From an uncultured Bacteroidales bacterium (GTDB lineage: Bacteria > Bacteroidota > Bacteroidia > Bacteroidales > Paludibacteraceae), in NCBI GenBank assembly GCA_902771935.1, contig CACXYM010000013.1, positions 1 to 54,351 on the forward strand: DNA of 54,351 bases, in the 5' to 3' direction. Position numbers and translations under genes: made by a program. Within the stretch, counting starts at the first letter, position 1. Each line of letters opens with the position of its first letter. The notes under the pieces were generated by a model, which saw only the letters and a list, made by a program, of their open reading frames with translations, ran no database searches and had not been told where the DNA came from. Shown in pieces: positions 45,067-52,728 of this stretch.

Positions 45067-46518
45067 TTATTCAACTATTTGTCCTGTTATAGTGTATGTT
45101 TGTCCGCGACGAATGATATACATCTGCCCGTCACGAATGATTTTATTACCGGAGTGCTCGGAAGCACCTTTTGACTTTTGACTTTCGACTAAACCTCCCG
45201 TCGGGTCATACTCTTCCGGCTCATCTTGGTCCCAGGGACGCACGTATTGGTCGTTATTCTTCACATTGCGCACACCGGGTTTCTGCAGATACAGCGGATT
45301 AGTTTTGTCGTTGAGCAGTTCGCCCCACACTTTGACCATTTGTCCAATCAGTTGCGGGTTATCTACCACATTCAGCGCATTGCGGGCATCACCGCTCACC
45401 AGTTCCACGGTCACCACTTTGCTGTAGTCCGTCTCGCCGGCTTGGGCTGCCAGTACAAGCGAGGTCTTGTCGTTGGTGCATACGCCGTCAAACTGGTCGG
45501 TGTTATACCGCTTCACGGCTCCTAATACGTACCCTTTCACCCAATAACGTGTCTCCGCCCAAACAGTGCCTGGATTATTAGCAAGTAGTATCACGTCGCC
45601 TACCGTGTACGGGTCCATCCGTTTGCCGCTGCCTTCCAAATCTAGTGCGCTCACTTCGGCGCCGATATTGATTTTCTTCGTCACTTTCGTGCCATTCTTA
45701 CCTGTAGCGCTCAACTCAATCGTTGCGCTGTACCTTTCGGCTGGAGCACCTTCGCCAAACGATACCGTCAGTTTGCCTCCTTCAGACGATAACGACCGCA
45801 TATTGGCTGCAAAATAGTATCCGTCGTTATTGGTGAAGTTCACCGTGATACCACTGCTCAGGTTTGTTCCCACTACCTGCACGTTAGCATATTGCGTCGT
45901 GTAGTTCTTGCCTAAGAAACCCAGGTCAACTAACGGGCTCGACATCAGTCGAATAGCCGGTTCATCCGGATCCGGCGGCAGTAATGTCACATCGTCTAAG
46001 AAGAAACGATGCTTATTCACCGAGAAGAATTTAATCTTCACGCCGCTGGTCACGTCCGTGATATTCACACGGATATCGGTCCACTTGTTCTTCTTGAGTT
46101 CAAAAGCCGCTTTGTCGGGTGTTCCGCCTGTCACTTGAATGTTCATCAGCGAATCGCCTGTCCAAGGGGCTGCGCGGAAGGTCAGCACCACATCGCCCGT
46201 GCAACTAATGGTCGGCGTTGTCACGTGTCCTGCATACTTGCTGTGTCCCACTTTCACGCACTGATAGGCACCGTAGGCATAACTGTCTGTCCAGTTCTGA
46301 TTATCTGTCAGCACAACACCTTTTGCGATATTGCCGCTGAACTGATTGTCATTACCACCTGTATAACCCATGTCTTCATAGTCATGCGAACCGGGAGTGC
46401 CGTAACCGATACACTGGTCAAACGACTCATAAAACAAAACGACATCCTGAGCCCTCATCGTGCTCCCAAGCACCATACTCACGCATAAAACCACTAATAA
46501 TAATAAGTTCTTCTTCAT
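45067..46518 (-). CDS. Secreted DUF6359-like protein with C-terminal sorting-like tail
   Basis: 483 aa; signal peptide 1-23 (STMRA) with Gln predicted next. Domain 1 (about 25-165) looks like a jelly-roll/cleaved-adhesin type sandwich ([25 protein letters not shown]). Domain 2 (about 180-275) is an Ig-like sandwich ([11 protein letters not shown]). Domain 3 (about 285-405; [41 protein letters not shown]) resembles DUF6359, an OB-fold-like unit. A linker with VESQKSKG, encoded by GTCAAAAGTCAAAAG-type repeats, leads to the shared tail ([14 protein letters not shown], then YTITGQIVE). Function unknown; not usually linked to valS, which follows it directly. Confidence 0.8.
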   Translation of the reverse strand: MKKNLLLLVVLCVSMVLGSTMRAQDVVLFYESFDQCIGYGTPGSHDYEDMGYTGGNDNQFSGNIAKGVVLTDNQNWTDSYAYGAYQCVKVGHSKYAGHVTTPTISCTGDVVLTFRAAPWTGDSLMNIQVTGGTPDKAAFELKKNKWTDIRVNITDVTSGVKIKFFSVNKHRFFLDDVTLLPPDPDEPAIRLMSSPLVDLGFLGKNYTTQYANVQVVGTNLSSGITVNFTNNDGYYFAANMRSLSSEGGKLTVSFGEGAPAERYSATIELSATGKNGTKVTKKINIGAEVSALDLEGSGKRMDPYTVGDVILLANNPGTVWAETRYWVKGYVLGAVKRYNTDQFDGVCTNDKTSLVLAAQAGETDYSKVVTVELVSGDARNALNVVDNPQLIGQMVKVWGELLNDKTNPLYLQKPGVRNVKNNDQYVRPWDQDEPEEYDPTGGLVESQKSKGASEHSGNKIIRDGQMYIIRRGQTYTITGQIVE

Positions 46519-46547
46519 TTTTGCACGTTTATAGTCGAAAAAACGTG

Positions 46548-46577
46548 CAAAAGTACTATAATTATTTGATATATCAA
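46548..46577 (-). promoter_or_regulatory. Promoter of the secreted protein-valS-aroG run
   Basis: Minus strand: TTG, 19 nt, TACTTTTGC, 30 nt before ATG 46518. Uses one half of the perfect palindrome TTTGATATATCAAA (46565-46578). Confidence 0.7.
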
Positions 46578-46595
46578 AATTTTTATATAATTTTG
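46566..46595 (+). promoter_or_regulatory. Promoter of the small lipoprotein gene
   Basis: TTG, 19 nt, TAATTTTGC, 43 nt before ATG 46639. Uses the other half of the same TTTGATATATCAAA palindrome, back to back with the minus-strand promoter. Confidence 0.7.
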
Positions 46596-46638
46596 CGCCA
46601 AGAAAACGAAATGACCATATAAAATTCTATTTACAACA

Positions 46639-47031
46639 ATGAAAAAAGTATTTGTTTTGGCAGCTATGTGCTGCCTCGCGCTCACAGCCGTTTTGTTCAC
46701 ATCGTGCAACAATGAGCAAAAGAGCAGCTATCAGTACATCGTTAAACTCGATGATACGATAGAGCAGGATCCGAGTATGTCTATGCAGTTCGAGTTAAAC
46801 GCGCTGCCTATTATCACGGGCGAGATGCAAAAGACATCTGACCAAGCCGGCTCAATTATTTACAAGGACACCAAAGCTAATGCCGACAAACGCGCTAAAG
46901 ATGCTTTCGCTTCCGGTATTGCCAAACTCCGCGAAGGTGGTATCGGCTCGTATGCCGGACTGGTTGTTGTGCTCCAGACTATGGACAACGAAACCAACAA
47001 ATGGAGCGTCCTGGATAAAGTAACACTCTAA
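46639..47031 (+). CDS. Small lipoprotein of unknown function
   Basis: 130 aa. Lipobox LFTSC (Cys23), then a single small domain (about 30-130) with no recognised motif; segments ITGEMQKTSDQAGSIIY and AKLREGGIGSYAGLVVVLQT suggest an alpha/beta fold. Monocistronic between divergent promoters and a hairpin at 47151. Confidence 0.65.
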   Translation: MKKVFVLAAMCCLALTAVLFTSCNNEQKSSYQYIVKLDDTIEQDPSMSMQFELNALPIITGEMQKTSDQAGSIIYKDTKANADKRAKDAFASGIAKLREGGIGSYAGLVVVLQTMDNETNKWSVLDKVTL

Positions 47032-47150
47032 TATTCATCCAACGTGGCAACCAACTCTTCAACGCACAAGGTGCAAGAGTGAAATAAATCCTCATCCAAG
47101 ATGCAAGAGTAGAGTAACCCACATTTTTGTGTGAATTGTGAAAAAGTGAA

Positions 47151-47180
47151 AGTGCTTGGCTTTGTCCAAGCACTGTTCCT
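47151..47180 (+). terminator. Hairpin, probable terminator
   Basis: AGTGCTTGG / CCAAGCACT, a perfect 9-bp stem with a 6-nt loop, followed by GTTCCTTTC. The U-run is weak on this strand; the opposite strand has TTCACTTTTTC after the stem. Confidence 0.5.
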
Positions 47181-47275
47181 TTCTCCGTCTCTATTTGCAT
47201 TTTTCTCCACCAAAACTCACCTTTCTCCGTCTCCATTTGCATTTTTCTCCACCAAAACTCACCTTTCTTCGTCTA
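47178..47275. repeat. 42-bp tandem repeat, two copies plus a partial third
   Basis: Units start at 47178, 47220 and 47262 with CCTTTCTCCGTCTC, then ATTTGCATTTTTCTCCACC and AAAACTCA; copies 1 and 2 differ at one base. Confidence 0.8.
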
Positions 47276-47446
47276 TTTCAGGCAAATTGAATTTGCCGCT
47301 CTAAAAGCGTCCTTTCCGCCCAATAACCATCCGCTACCTTTCTCATTCCCGCCTAAAAATTCCCCAAAACATACGAATCTTAGCACAAAAAACATACAAA
47401 TCTCAGCACAAATCATACAAAATTTTCCCAAAATCATAAAAAATCC

Positions 47447-47477
47447 TTGCAAATCCCACAAATTTGTATTATCTTTG
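47447..47477 (+). promoter_or_regulatory. Promoter-like site feeding into the 11-bp array
   Basis: TTG, 20 nt, TATCTTTG. No gene follows for 500 nt; transcription would run through the repeat array at 47497. Confidence 0.5.
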
Positions 47478-47496
47478 TACTCAAAAAATGTATGTC

Positions 47497-47595
47497 ATTA
47501 CTATGAAATTAGTATGTGATTAGTATGTGATTACTATGTGATTAGTATGTTATTACTATGAAATTACCATGATATTACTATAATCTTAGTATGTT
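47497..47595. repeat. 11-bp tandem repeat, nine units
   Basis: Consensus ATTASTATGTG (S is G or C), nine contiguous units with no spacers, the last three more degenerate. The unit length is about one helical turn. Confidence 0.85.
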
Positions 47596-47676
47596 AGAAG
47601 CCTGATTCCATCGGAATCCTAGTATAACTCAAATATATTCAATCTGCAACAAAAATGCATAATTTATGCTATTTAT

Positions 47677-47707
47677 TTGCATAATTCCAAAAAAAGTAGT
47701 ACTTTTG
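47677..47707 (+). promoter_or_regulatory. Promoter-like site upstream of a non-coding stretch
   Basis: TTG, 20 nt starting CATAATTCCAAA, then TACTTTTGC. A full match to the window's promoter pattern, but no credible ORF begins downstream before the next promoter at 47920. Confidence 0.6.
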
Positions 47708-47713
47708 CAGCGA

Positions 47714-47890
47714 AATGCTGCCCGCAATGCAAACAAATCGTTGAGTGGAAGGAGCAATAACACCTCACAAAACATATCTTTCATTGTTCTCGCTTCTGGG
47801 CAGTTAAAACTGCTCGTACAGCATGAGAACTTTGTGCGTGTGTCTTCTGAGACGGATCACTTTCATGAACACCGAAAAGTGTAGAAGTAA
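47714..47890 (+). ncRNA. Candidate non-coding transcript between two promoters
   Basis: Starts just downstream of a well-formed promoter. The only ATG near the start (47715) gives nine codons; a 72-codon ORF through this stretch begins upstream of the promoter and has no ATG after it. It contains palindrome GCAGTTAAAACTGC and a weak terminal CACTTT/AAAGTG pairing. It could be a small RNA, a decayed gene, or a long leader for the next gene. Confidence 0.35.
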
Positions 47891-47919
47891 AATTATTTGT
47901 ACAAAAATGCACTTTTTAT

Positions 47920-47950
47920 TTGCATATATGCAAAATAAGTTGTAATTTTG
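47920..47950 (+). promoter_or_regulatory. Promoter of the secreted endonuclease-family gene run
   Basis: TTG, 20 nt, TAATTTTGC, overlapping the perfect palindrome TTTGCATATATGCAAA (47919-47934). It lies 50 nt before ATG 48001 and excludes upstream in-frame starts. Confidence 0.7.
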
Positions 47951-48000
47951 CAGCCGGAAACAAACAAAAGCATATAAATCAAACAATAATACCTGTATTT

Positions 48001-49059
48001 ATGAAACACACATCAATTCTCGTCACCTTGGCGCTATGCCTAAGTATGACGCTTTCGGCGCAGAACGAAACCTTCGTTCGCTGCATCGCTTTCTACAACC
48101 TTGAGAACCTCTTCGACACCATTCATGACGAAGGGAAAAATGACTATGAGTACCTGCCCGACGGCGGTATGAAATGGACTCCGCTTAAGTATGAACACAA
48201 AGTGAAGAACATGGCTTATGCGCTGTCGCAACTCGGTACGGACGAAGACCCGCGAGGTGCTGCTTGTATCGGCGTCTGCGAGGTGGAGAATCTTGGTTGC
48301 CTGCAAGATGTTTGCAAAAAAATGAAAGAAGACTACGGCCGCATCATGGAACCCGTCCTGCTCGAAGGACCTGACCGCCGTGGTGTAGACTGTGGTTTCC
48401 TGTATAACCCGACGCTCTTCAAACTCGTGAGCGCAAAAGGGCATGAACTCCAAGCGCACTATGAAGATGGCGGCGTCGTGAAAACACGTCTGCAACTGGA
48501 GATTACTGGTTATCTCACCGGCGACGGAAAACCCGAGAAACTGCATATCATCGTGAACCACTGGCCAAGCCGTTACGGAGGAGAACTCCGTTCACGTCCA
48601 ACGCGTGACTCTGCTGCCATGTTGACGCTCTCAATCTGCGACAGTATCTATAAACGTGAACCGCAAGCCAAAATCATCATCATGGGTGACTTGAACGATG
48701 ATCCGTACAACCATAGCTGCGCTGAAGTGCTCAAAGCACGAAAAACCCGCGAGGAAGTGGAGCCGCAAGGATTCTTCAATACTCTCTGGCTCAAGCTCGA
48801 CCGAGGTATCGGCTCACTCGCATACAACGGCAGCTGGAACCTCTTCGACCAGATTATTATCTCCGAGCCGATGATGAACGAGAAACTGGAGTCCGGCAAA
48901 TGGACCTACTGGAAGTCGCAAATCTTCAACAAAGACTTCCTCACTATCCAAGATGGCAAGGACAAAGGTACACCGAAACGTACTCACAAAGGCGGAGTAT
49001 GGTTGGATGGTTACGGAGACCACTATCCAACAATGATTTACTTGATTAGAAAGAAATAA
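48001..49059 (+). CDS. Secreted endonuclease/exonuclease/phosphatase family protein
   Basis: 352 aa; signal peptide 1-20 (MTLSA) with Gln next. The DNase I-like fold is clear: AFYNLENLFDTIHDEGKND (27-45, metal site Asn/Glu), ACIGVCEVENLG (catalytic Glu), VNHWPSRYGG, IIIMGDLNDDPYN (about 231-243, Asp/Asn pair) and YGDHYPTMIYLI at the end (catalytic Asp-His). Could be a nuclease or a phospholipid or sugar phosphatase; the family cannot be resolved by eye. Lacks the shared C-terminal tail, so it is probably periplasmic. Stop overlaps the DUF4290 start (TAATG). Confidence 0.85.
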   Translation: MKHTSILVTLALCLSMTLSAQNETFVRCIAFYNLENLFDTIHDEGKNDYEYLPDGGMKWTPLKYEHKVKNMAYALSQLGTDEDPRGAACIGVCEVENLGCLQDVCKKMKEDYGRIMEPVLLEGPDRRGVDCGFLYNPTLFKLVSAKGHELQAHYEDGGVVKTRLQLEITGYLTGDGKPEKLHIIVNHWPSRYGGELRSRPTRDSAAMLTLSICDSIYKREPQAKIIIMGDLNDDPYNHSCAEVLKARKTREEVEPQGFFNTLWLKLDRGIGSLAYNGSWNLFDQIIISEPMMNEKLESGKWTYWKSQIFNKDFLTIQDGKDKGTPKRTHKGGVWLDGYGDHYPTMIYLIRKK

Positions 49060-49343
49060 TGGAACTGATTCGTAGGAACGTTACGCCAATCCGCATGCGG
49101 AATTACGGGCGCATTATCCAAGACACAATTGAGTACGCCTGCACGCTCACTAATGATGCTGAGCGGCAGGCTCTCACTCTGTATATCGCACAATGTATGA
49201 GACAGAAAAACCTCGTCTGGAACAAAGACCAAGAGTCCGGCATTGAGCGTATTAAAAACGATTTACACATCTTATCGAATGGGCGTCTGGACGCAGATAT
49301 CGCGTTGCTTGACGCTGAGTTGATTAAGAAGAAAAAGAAATAA
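49059..49343 (+). CDS. DUF4290-like protein, short form
   Basis: 94 aa, cytoplasmic, helical. MRNYGRIIQDTIEYACTL (13-30) and GIERIKNDLHILSNGRLDAD resemble the opening of Bacteroidota DUF4290 proteins, which as I recall have roughly twice this length. Ends with KKKKK. Function unknown. It sits between the secreted nuclease-like gene and prs with 1-nt overlap and 2-nt gap. Confidence 0.6.
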   Translation: MELIRRNVTPIRMRNYGRIIQDTIEYACTLTNDAERQALTLYIAQCMRQKNLVWNKDQESGIERIKNDLHILSNGRLDADIALLDAELIKKKKK

Positions 49344-49345
49344 TC

Positions 49346-50308
49346 ATGTTACAAGAAGCCTCACAATTCAAGATTTTTGCAGGCAGTCAGGGTGAAGCAC
49401 TCGCACAGCGAATTTGCGATCGCTTGGGCTGCAAGTTAGGAAAATTGACAGTTAGTCATTTCTCTGATGGCGAATTCGCCGCATCATTTGACGACAGCGT
49501 TCGCGGACAATCGGTTTATCTTGTTCAGTCCACTAATCCCAGTAGTGACAACCTCATGGAGTTATTGCTCATGATTGACGCAGCAAAACGTGCCAGCGCA
49601 CATGCTGTAATCGCCGTTATCCCATATTTCGGTTGGGCACGACAGGACAGAAAAGACAAACCGCGCGTTTCTATCGGCGCTAAACTCGTGGCTAACATGC
49701 TGCAAGTGGCAGGTGCGGACCGCGTGATTACACTCGACCTCCACGCTGACCAGATACAAGGCTTCTTTGATATCCCTGTGGATCACCTCTATGGCGGAAA
49801 CGTATTGGCCAACTACATCCAAAGTCTCAACTTGCGCAAACTCATTGTCGCTTCACCCGATGTAGGCGGATCCAAACGTGCTGCGGCTTTCGCCAAGAAA
49901 ATGCATATGCTGACCGATCGCGAAGTGCCGATGGTAATATGCTACAAGAACCGTCCCGACTTCAATAAAGTAAGCGAAATAAGAGTGTTAGGTGATGTCT
50001 ATGGAAAGGACGTTGTCCTTATTGACGATATCGCCGACACGGCCGGAACCATCTGCAAGGCTGCACAGGTGATGAAAGAAGGTGGTGCCAAATCCGTTCG
50101 TGCCATCGTAAGTCATGGAGTTATGTCGGGCGATGCCTGCCAACGAATTATGGATAGTGAATTGGAAGAATTGATATTTACCGACTCTATTCCATTCGAT
50201 ACAACCCGTTGCCCGAAAGTAAAAGTAGTGAGCGTCTGCCAGCCTTTCGCCGATACGATTCAGGCTATTCAGGAGCATCGGTCTATCTCCCAAGTAAACG
50301 TGCGCTAA
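49346..50308 (+). CDS. prs: Ribose-phosphate pyrophosphokinase
   Basis: 320 aa, full length. Makes PRPP from ribose-5-phosphate and ATP for nucleotides, His and Trp. SHFSDGEFAASFDDSVRGQ (about 32-50), YFGWARQDRKDKPR (about 92-105, ATP loop), TLDLHADQIQGFFDIPVDHLYG (about 129-150), and the PRPP loop VVLIDDIADTAGTICKAA (about 216-233) are all present. Followed 1 nt later by the glutaminyl cyclase gene. Confidence 0.96.
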   Translation: MLQEASQFKIFAGSQGEALAQRICDRLGCKLGKLTVSHFSDGEFAASFDDSVRGQSVYLVQSTNPSSDNLMELLLMIDAAKRASAHAVIAVIPYFGWARQDRKDKPRVSIGAKLVANMLQVAGADRVITLDLHADQIQGFFDIPVDHLYGGNVLANYIQSLNLRKLIVASPDVGGSKRAAAFAKKMHMLTDREVPMVICYKNRPDFNKVSEIRVLGDVYGKDVVLIDDIADTAGTICKAAQVMKEGGAKSVRAIVSHGVMSGDACQRIMDSELEELIFTDSIPFDTTRCPKVKVVSVCQPFADTIQAIQEHRSISQVNVR

Positions 50309-50309
50309 G

Positions 50310-51296
50310 ATGATACGTCGTTTAAGTCTCATCGTCATAGCCGTACTGTGTCTGGCGGCTTGCAATAGATCTGCCAAGCCGGTTGCCGTAGAACGCCCTG
50401 CTTTCTCGGCAGATAGTGCATATACCTATATCGAACGGCAAATGGCTTTCGGTCCGCGTGTGCCCAACAGCAAATCACATCTTGACTGTGCTGCTTGGCT
50501 TATTCGCCAACTTCGTAACTCCGGCGCACAAGTGGAATTGCAGAAAGGAACACTGCAAGACTATGCAGGTCGCCTGCAGCCTATTATCAACATCATTGCC
50601 CACTTCGCACCGGATTCGATAGACGCCAAGAAAGAGGCTGTGCTGCTTTGTGCACACTATGATACACGCGCTTGGGCGGACGAAGAACCGCTTTACGATG
50701 ACCGCATGTACAATGTGCCCGGAGCTAATGACGGCGCCAGCGGAGTAGGTGTGCTACTGGAAGTGGCAAGACAACTCTCACTCAAACCAGCTGCACAGCC
50801 GATAGATATCATCTTCTTTGACTACGAAGATCAAGGAACGCCTTCCACCTATACCGGCGTACAACGTGAGAATACGTGGTGTCTGGGCTCACAACTCTTT
50901 GCTGCACATTATGCCGACAGACTGAAGACTGCTGATACACAGCGCCCATATCGATTTGGTATATTGCTGGATATGGTTGGTTCGCCTGATGCTATCTTCC
51001 CTAAAGAGATGTATTCGATTGAGTACGCCCAGAACTATGTCGAACTCATTTGGCGCAAAGCCCACCAATTAGGTTACGGACGATACTTCCTCGACAAAAT
51101 GACTTACCCTATTACAGATGACCACTACTACCTCAATCTTGCCGGTATCCCGTGCGTAGATGTCATCCACTACGACGGAGCTAATGAAACAGGTTTCGCT
51201 TCCTGGTGGCATACACGCCAAGATGATATGCGCAACATCGACAAGTCCACACTTCAGGCTGTTGGCGAAGTGGTAATGGCTGTTATTGAAAACTGA
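50310..51296 (+). CDS. Glutaminyl-peptide cyclotransferase-like M28 lipoprotein
   Basis: 328 aa. Lipobox CLAAC (Cys18) puts it on the periplasmic face of a membrane. The M28-type fold resembles bacterial type II glutaminyl cyclases: QMAFGPRVPNSKSH (about 40-53), LLCAHYDTRAWADEEP (metal His/Asp, about 111-126), VPGANDGASGVGVLLE (about 135-150), IIFFDYEDQG (catalytic Glu/Asp), and TDDHYYLNLAGIPCVDVIHY near 271-290 (metal His). It would turn N-terminal Gln of exported proteins into pyroglutamate. Several exported proteins in this window are predicted to start with Gln. An aminopeptidase is the alternative. Confidence 0.85.
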   Translation: MIRRLSLIVIAVLCLAACNRSAKPVAVERPAFSADSAYTYIERQMAFGPRVPNSKSHLDCAAWLIRQLRNSGAQVELQKGTLQDYAGRLQPIINIIAHFAPDSIDAKKEAVLLCAHYDTRAWADEEPLYDDRMYNVPGANDGASGVGVLLEVARQLSLKPAAQPIDIIFFDYEDQGTPSTYTGVQRENTWCLGSQLFAAHYADRLKTADTQRPYRFGILLDMVGSPDAIFPKEMYSIEYAQNYVELIWRKAHQLGYGRYFLDKMTYPITDDHYYLNLAGIPCVDVIHYDGANETGFASWWHTRQDDMRNIDKSTLQAVGEVVMAVIEN

Positions 51297-51346
51297 ATCC
51301 TGATAACTGAAAACTGAATCCTGATAACTGAATACTGAATGCTGAA
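51296..51346 (+). repeat. CTGAAT/CTGATA micro-repeat that supplies the sufC start codon
   Basis: Seven units of the ACTGAATCCTGATA / ACTGAAA / ACTGAATACTGAATGCTGA type run from the glutaminyl cyclase stop into sufC. The ATG at 51339 is part of a unit. Confidence 0.75.
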
Positions 51347-52088
51347 CGCTTTATTAGAAATACGTAACCTGCACGCTTCTATAGCCGGCAAAGAGATACT
51401 CAAGGGCATTGACCTCACTATCCGTGCCGGAGAAGTACATGCTATTATGGGACCAAACGGTGCCGGTAAATCAACCCTTTCTGCTGTACTGACTGGAAAT
51501 CCCCAATACGAAGTAACCGAAGGCTCTGTGCTGCTTAAAGGAAAAGACTTACTCGCTATGCCGGCTGAACAGCGCGCCCGCGAAGGTGTCTTCCTTTCGT
51601 TCCAGTACCCCGTGGAGATTCCCGGAGTCTCAATGGTCAACTTTATGCGTACGGCTGTAAATGAGAAACGTAAGTATACTGGTCAGGAACCGCTTTCCGC
51701 TACGGCATTCCTCAAACTGATGCGCGAGAAAAGGGCTTTGCTGGATATGGCGGACAAACTCAATAACCGTTCGGTCAACGAAGGGTTCTCGGGAGGAGAG
51801 AAAAAGAAAAACGAGATATTGCAGATGGCAATGTTGGAACCCTGTCTTAGCATCTTGGACGAGACCGACAGTGGCTTGGATATCGATGCGCTGCGCGTGG
51901 TGGCTGAAGGTGTGAATAAACTCAAAACACCAGCAAATGCTTCTATCGTTATTACGCATTATCAACGTCTACTCGATTACATCGTGCCTGATTTTGTGCA
52001 TGTTTTGGCTGACGGACGTATTGTTAAAACCGGCGATAAAAACTTAGCCCTTGAACTGGAAAAGAATGGATACGCTGAGTTTGAATAA
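51339..52088 (+). CDS. sufC: Fe-S cluster assembly ATPase SufC
   Basis: 249 aa ABC ATPase of the SUF system. Walker [10 protein letters not shown] (about 37-45), Q-loop [13 protein letters not shown], signature [14 protein letters not shown] (about 146-159, SufC-specific), Walker [18 protein letters not shown], and switch His in [11 protein letters not shown]. The usual start is MLEI; here MLNA precedes [10 protein letters not shown] because the ATG lies in a micro-repeat and no nearer start codon exists. sufD overlaps its 3' end; sufB is not in the window. Confidence 0.95.
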   Translation: MLNALLEIRNLHASIAGKEILKGIDLTIRAGEVHAIMGPNGAGKSTLSAVLTGNPQYEVTEGSVLLKGKDLLAMPAEQRAREGVFLSFQYPVEIPGVSMVNFMRTAVNEKRKYTGQEPLSATAFLKLMREKRALLDMADKLNNRSVNEGFSGGEKKKNEILQMAMLEPCLSILDETDSGLDIDALRVVAEGVNKLKTPANASIVITHYQRLLDYIVPDFVHVLADGRIVKTGDKNLALELEKNGYAEFE

Positions 52089-52728
52089 AGGCGAACAGCG
52101 CAATTTGGTGCTGATTGATAAACCTGAACTGGATTTGCATGTCTTGCAGGAAGCAGGTTCTCTGCTCCGTCTTTTCGTCTTTGATTTTCATTCGGCAAAG
52201 AATATTCTTCATATCGACCATAAGGCCGCCAATTGCGTGACGGAGATTTATCACCTCGCTTTTCTGCATGGAGCTGATTCTGTCTTTACGCACACGCGCA
52301 TGCACCATGAAAAAGGAGAGGGTATCAGCCGGCAAATGGTGAAGTTCGTTTTAGACGATGCCGCTAAAGGTGAGTTTTTCGGAGAATTGGTCATCAAACC
52401 CGATGCCCAACATGTGGATGCCCAACAGACCAATCGTAATCTACTGCTCTCTAAAACGGCTACGATGCGCACCAGACCGCAATTGGAGATATACGCTGAC
52501 GATGTCAAAGCGTCGCACGGTGCAACAACAGGACAACTCGATGACTCTGCACTCTTCTATATGCAACAACGCTGTATCGCACCGGAAGAAGGACGCAAGA
52601 TGCTCCTGCGTGCATTTATTATGGATATTGTGGAAAAAGTTCCCGAAGAAGGGCTTTCGACTTTCGGCTCTCGACTTTCGCCTAAAGATTTAATGGTCAC
52701 GATTGACAGCATAATCGAGCAAAGATAA
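52066..52728 (+). CDS. sufD: SufD-like Fe-S assembly scaffold protein, short form
   Basis: 220 aa from ATG 52066, about half of usual SufD. The C-terminal beta-helix core is present: [20 protein letters not shown], then [20 protein letters not shown] (about 150-169), [19 protein letters not shown] and [10 protein letters not shown]. The N-terminal helical domain and part of the helix are missing; residues 1-110 cover only the later strands ([23 protein letters not shown]). Near the end, [12 protein letters not shown] is encoded by a TCGACTTTCG-type micro-repeat. It overlaps sufC by 23 nt and converges onto ispB with a 39-nt overlap. Confidence 0.85.
   Translation: MDTLSLNKGEQRNLVLIDKPELDLHVLQEAGSLLRLFVFDFHSAKNILHIDHKAANCVTEIYHLAFLHGADSVFTHTRMHHEKGEGISRQMVKFVLDDAAKGEFFGELVIKPDAQHVDAQQTNRNLLLSKTATMRTRPQLEIYADDVKASHGATTGQLDDSALFYMQQRCIAPEEGRKMLLRAFIMDIVEKVPEEGLSTFGSRLSPKDLMVTIDSIIEQR

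Noticed and set aside
47666-47884. 72-residue ORF upstream of the DNase-like gene
   Set aside because: Its start lies upstream of a well-formed promoter, there is no later ATG in frame, and the peptide has no recognisable features.
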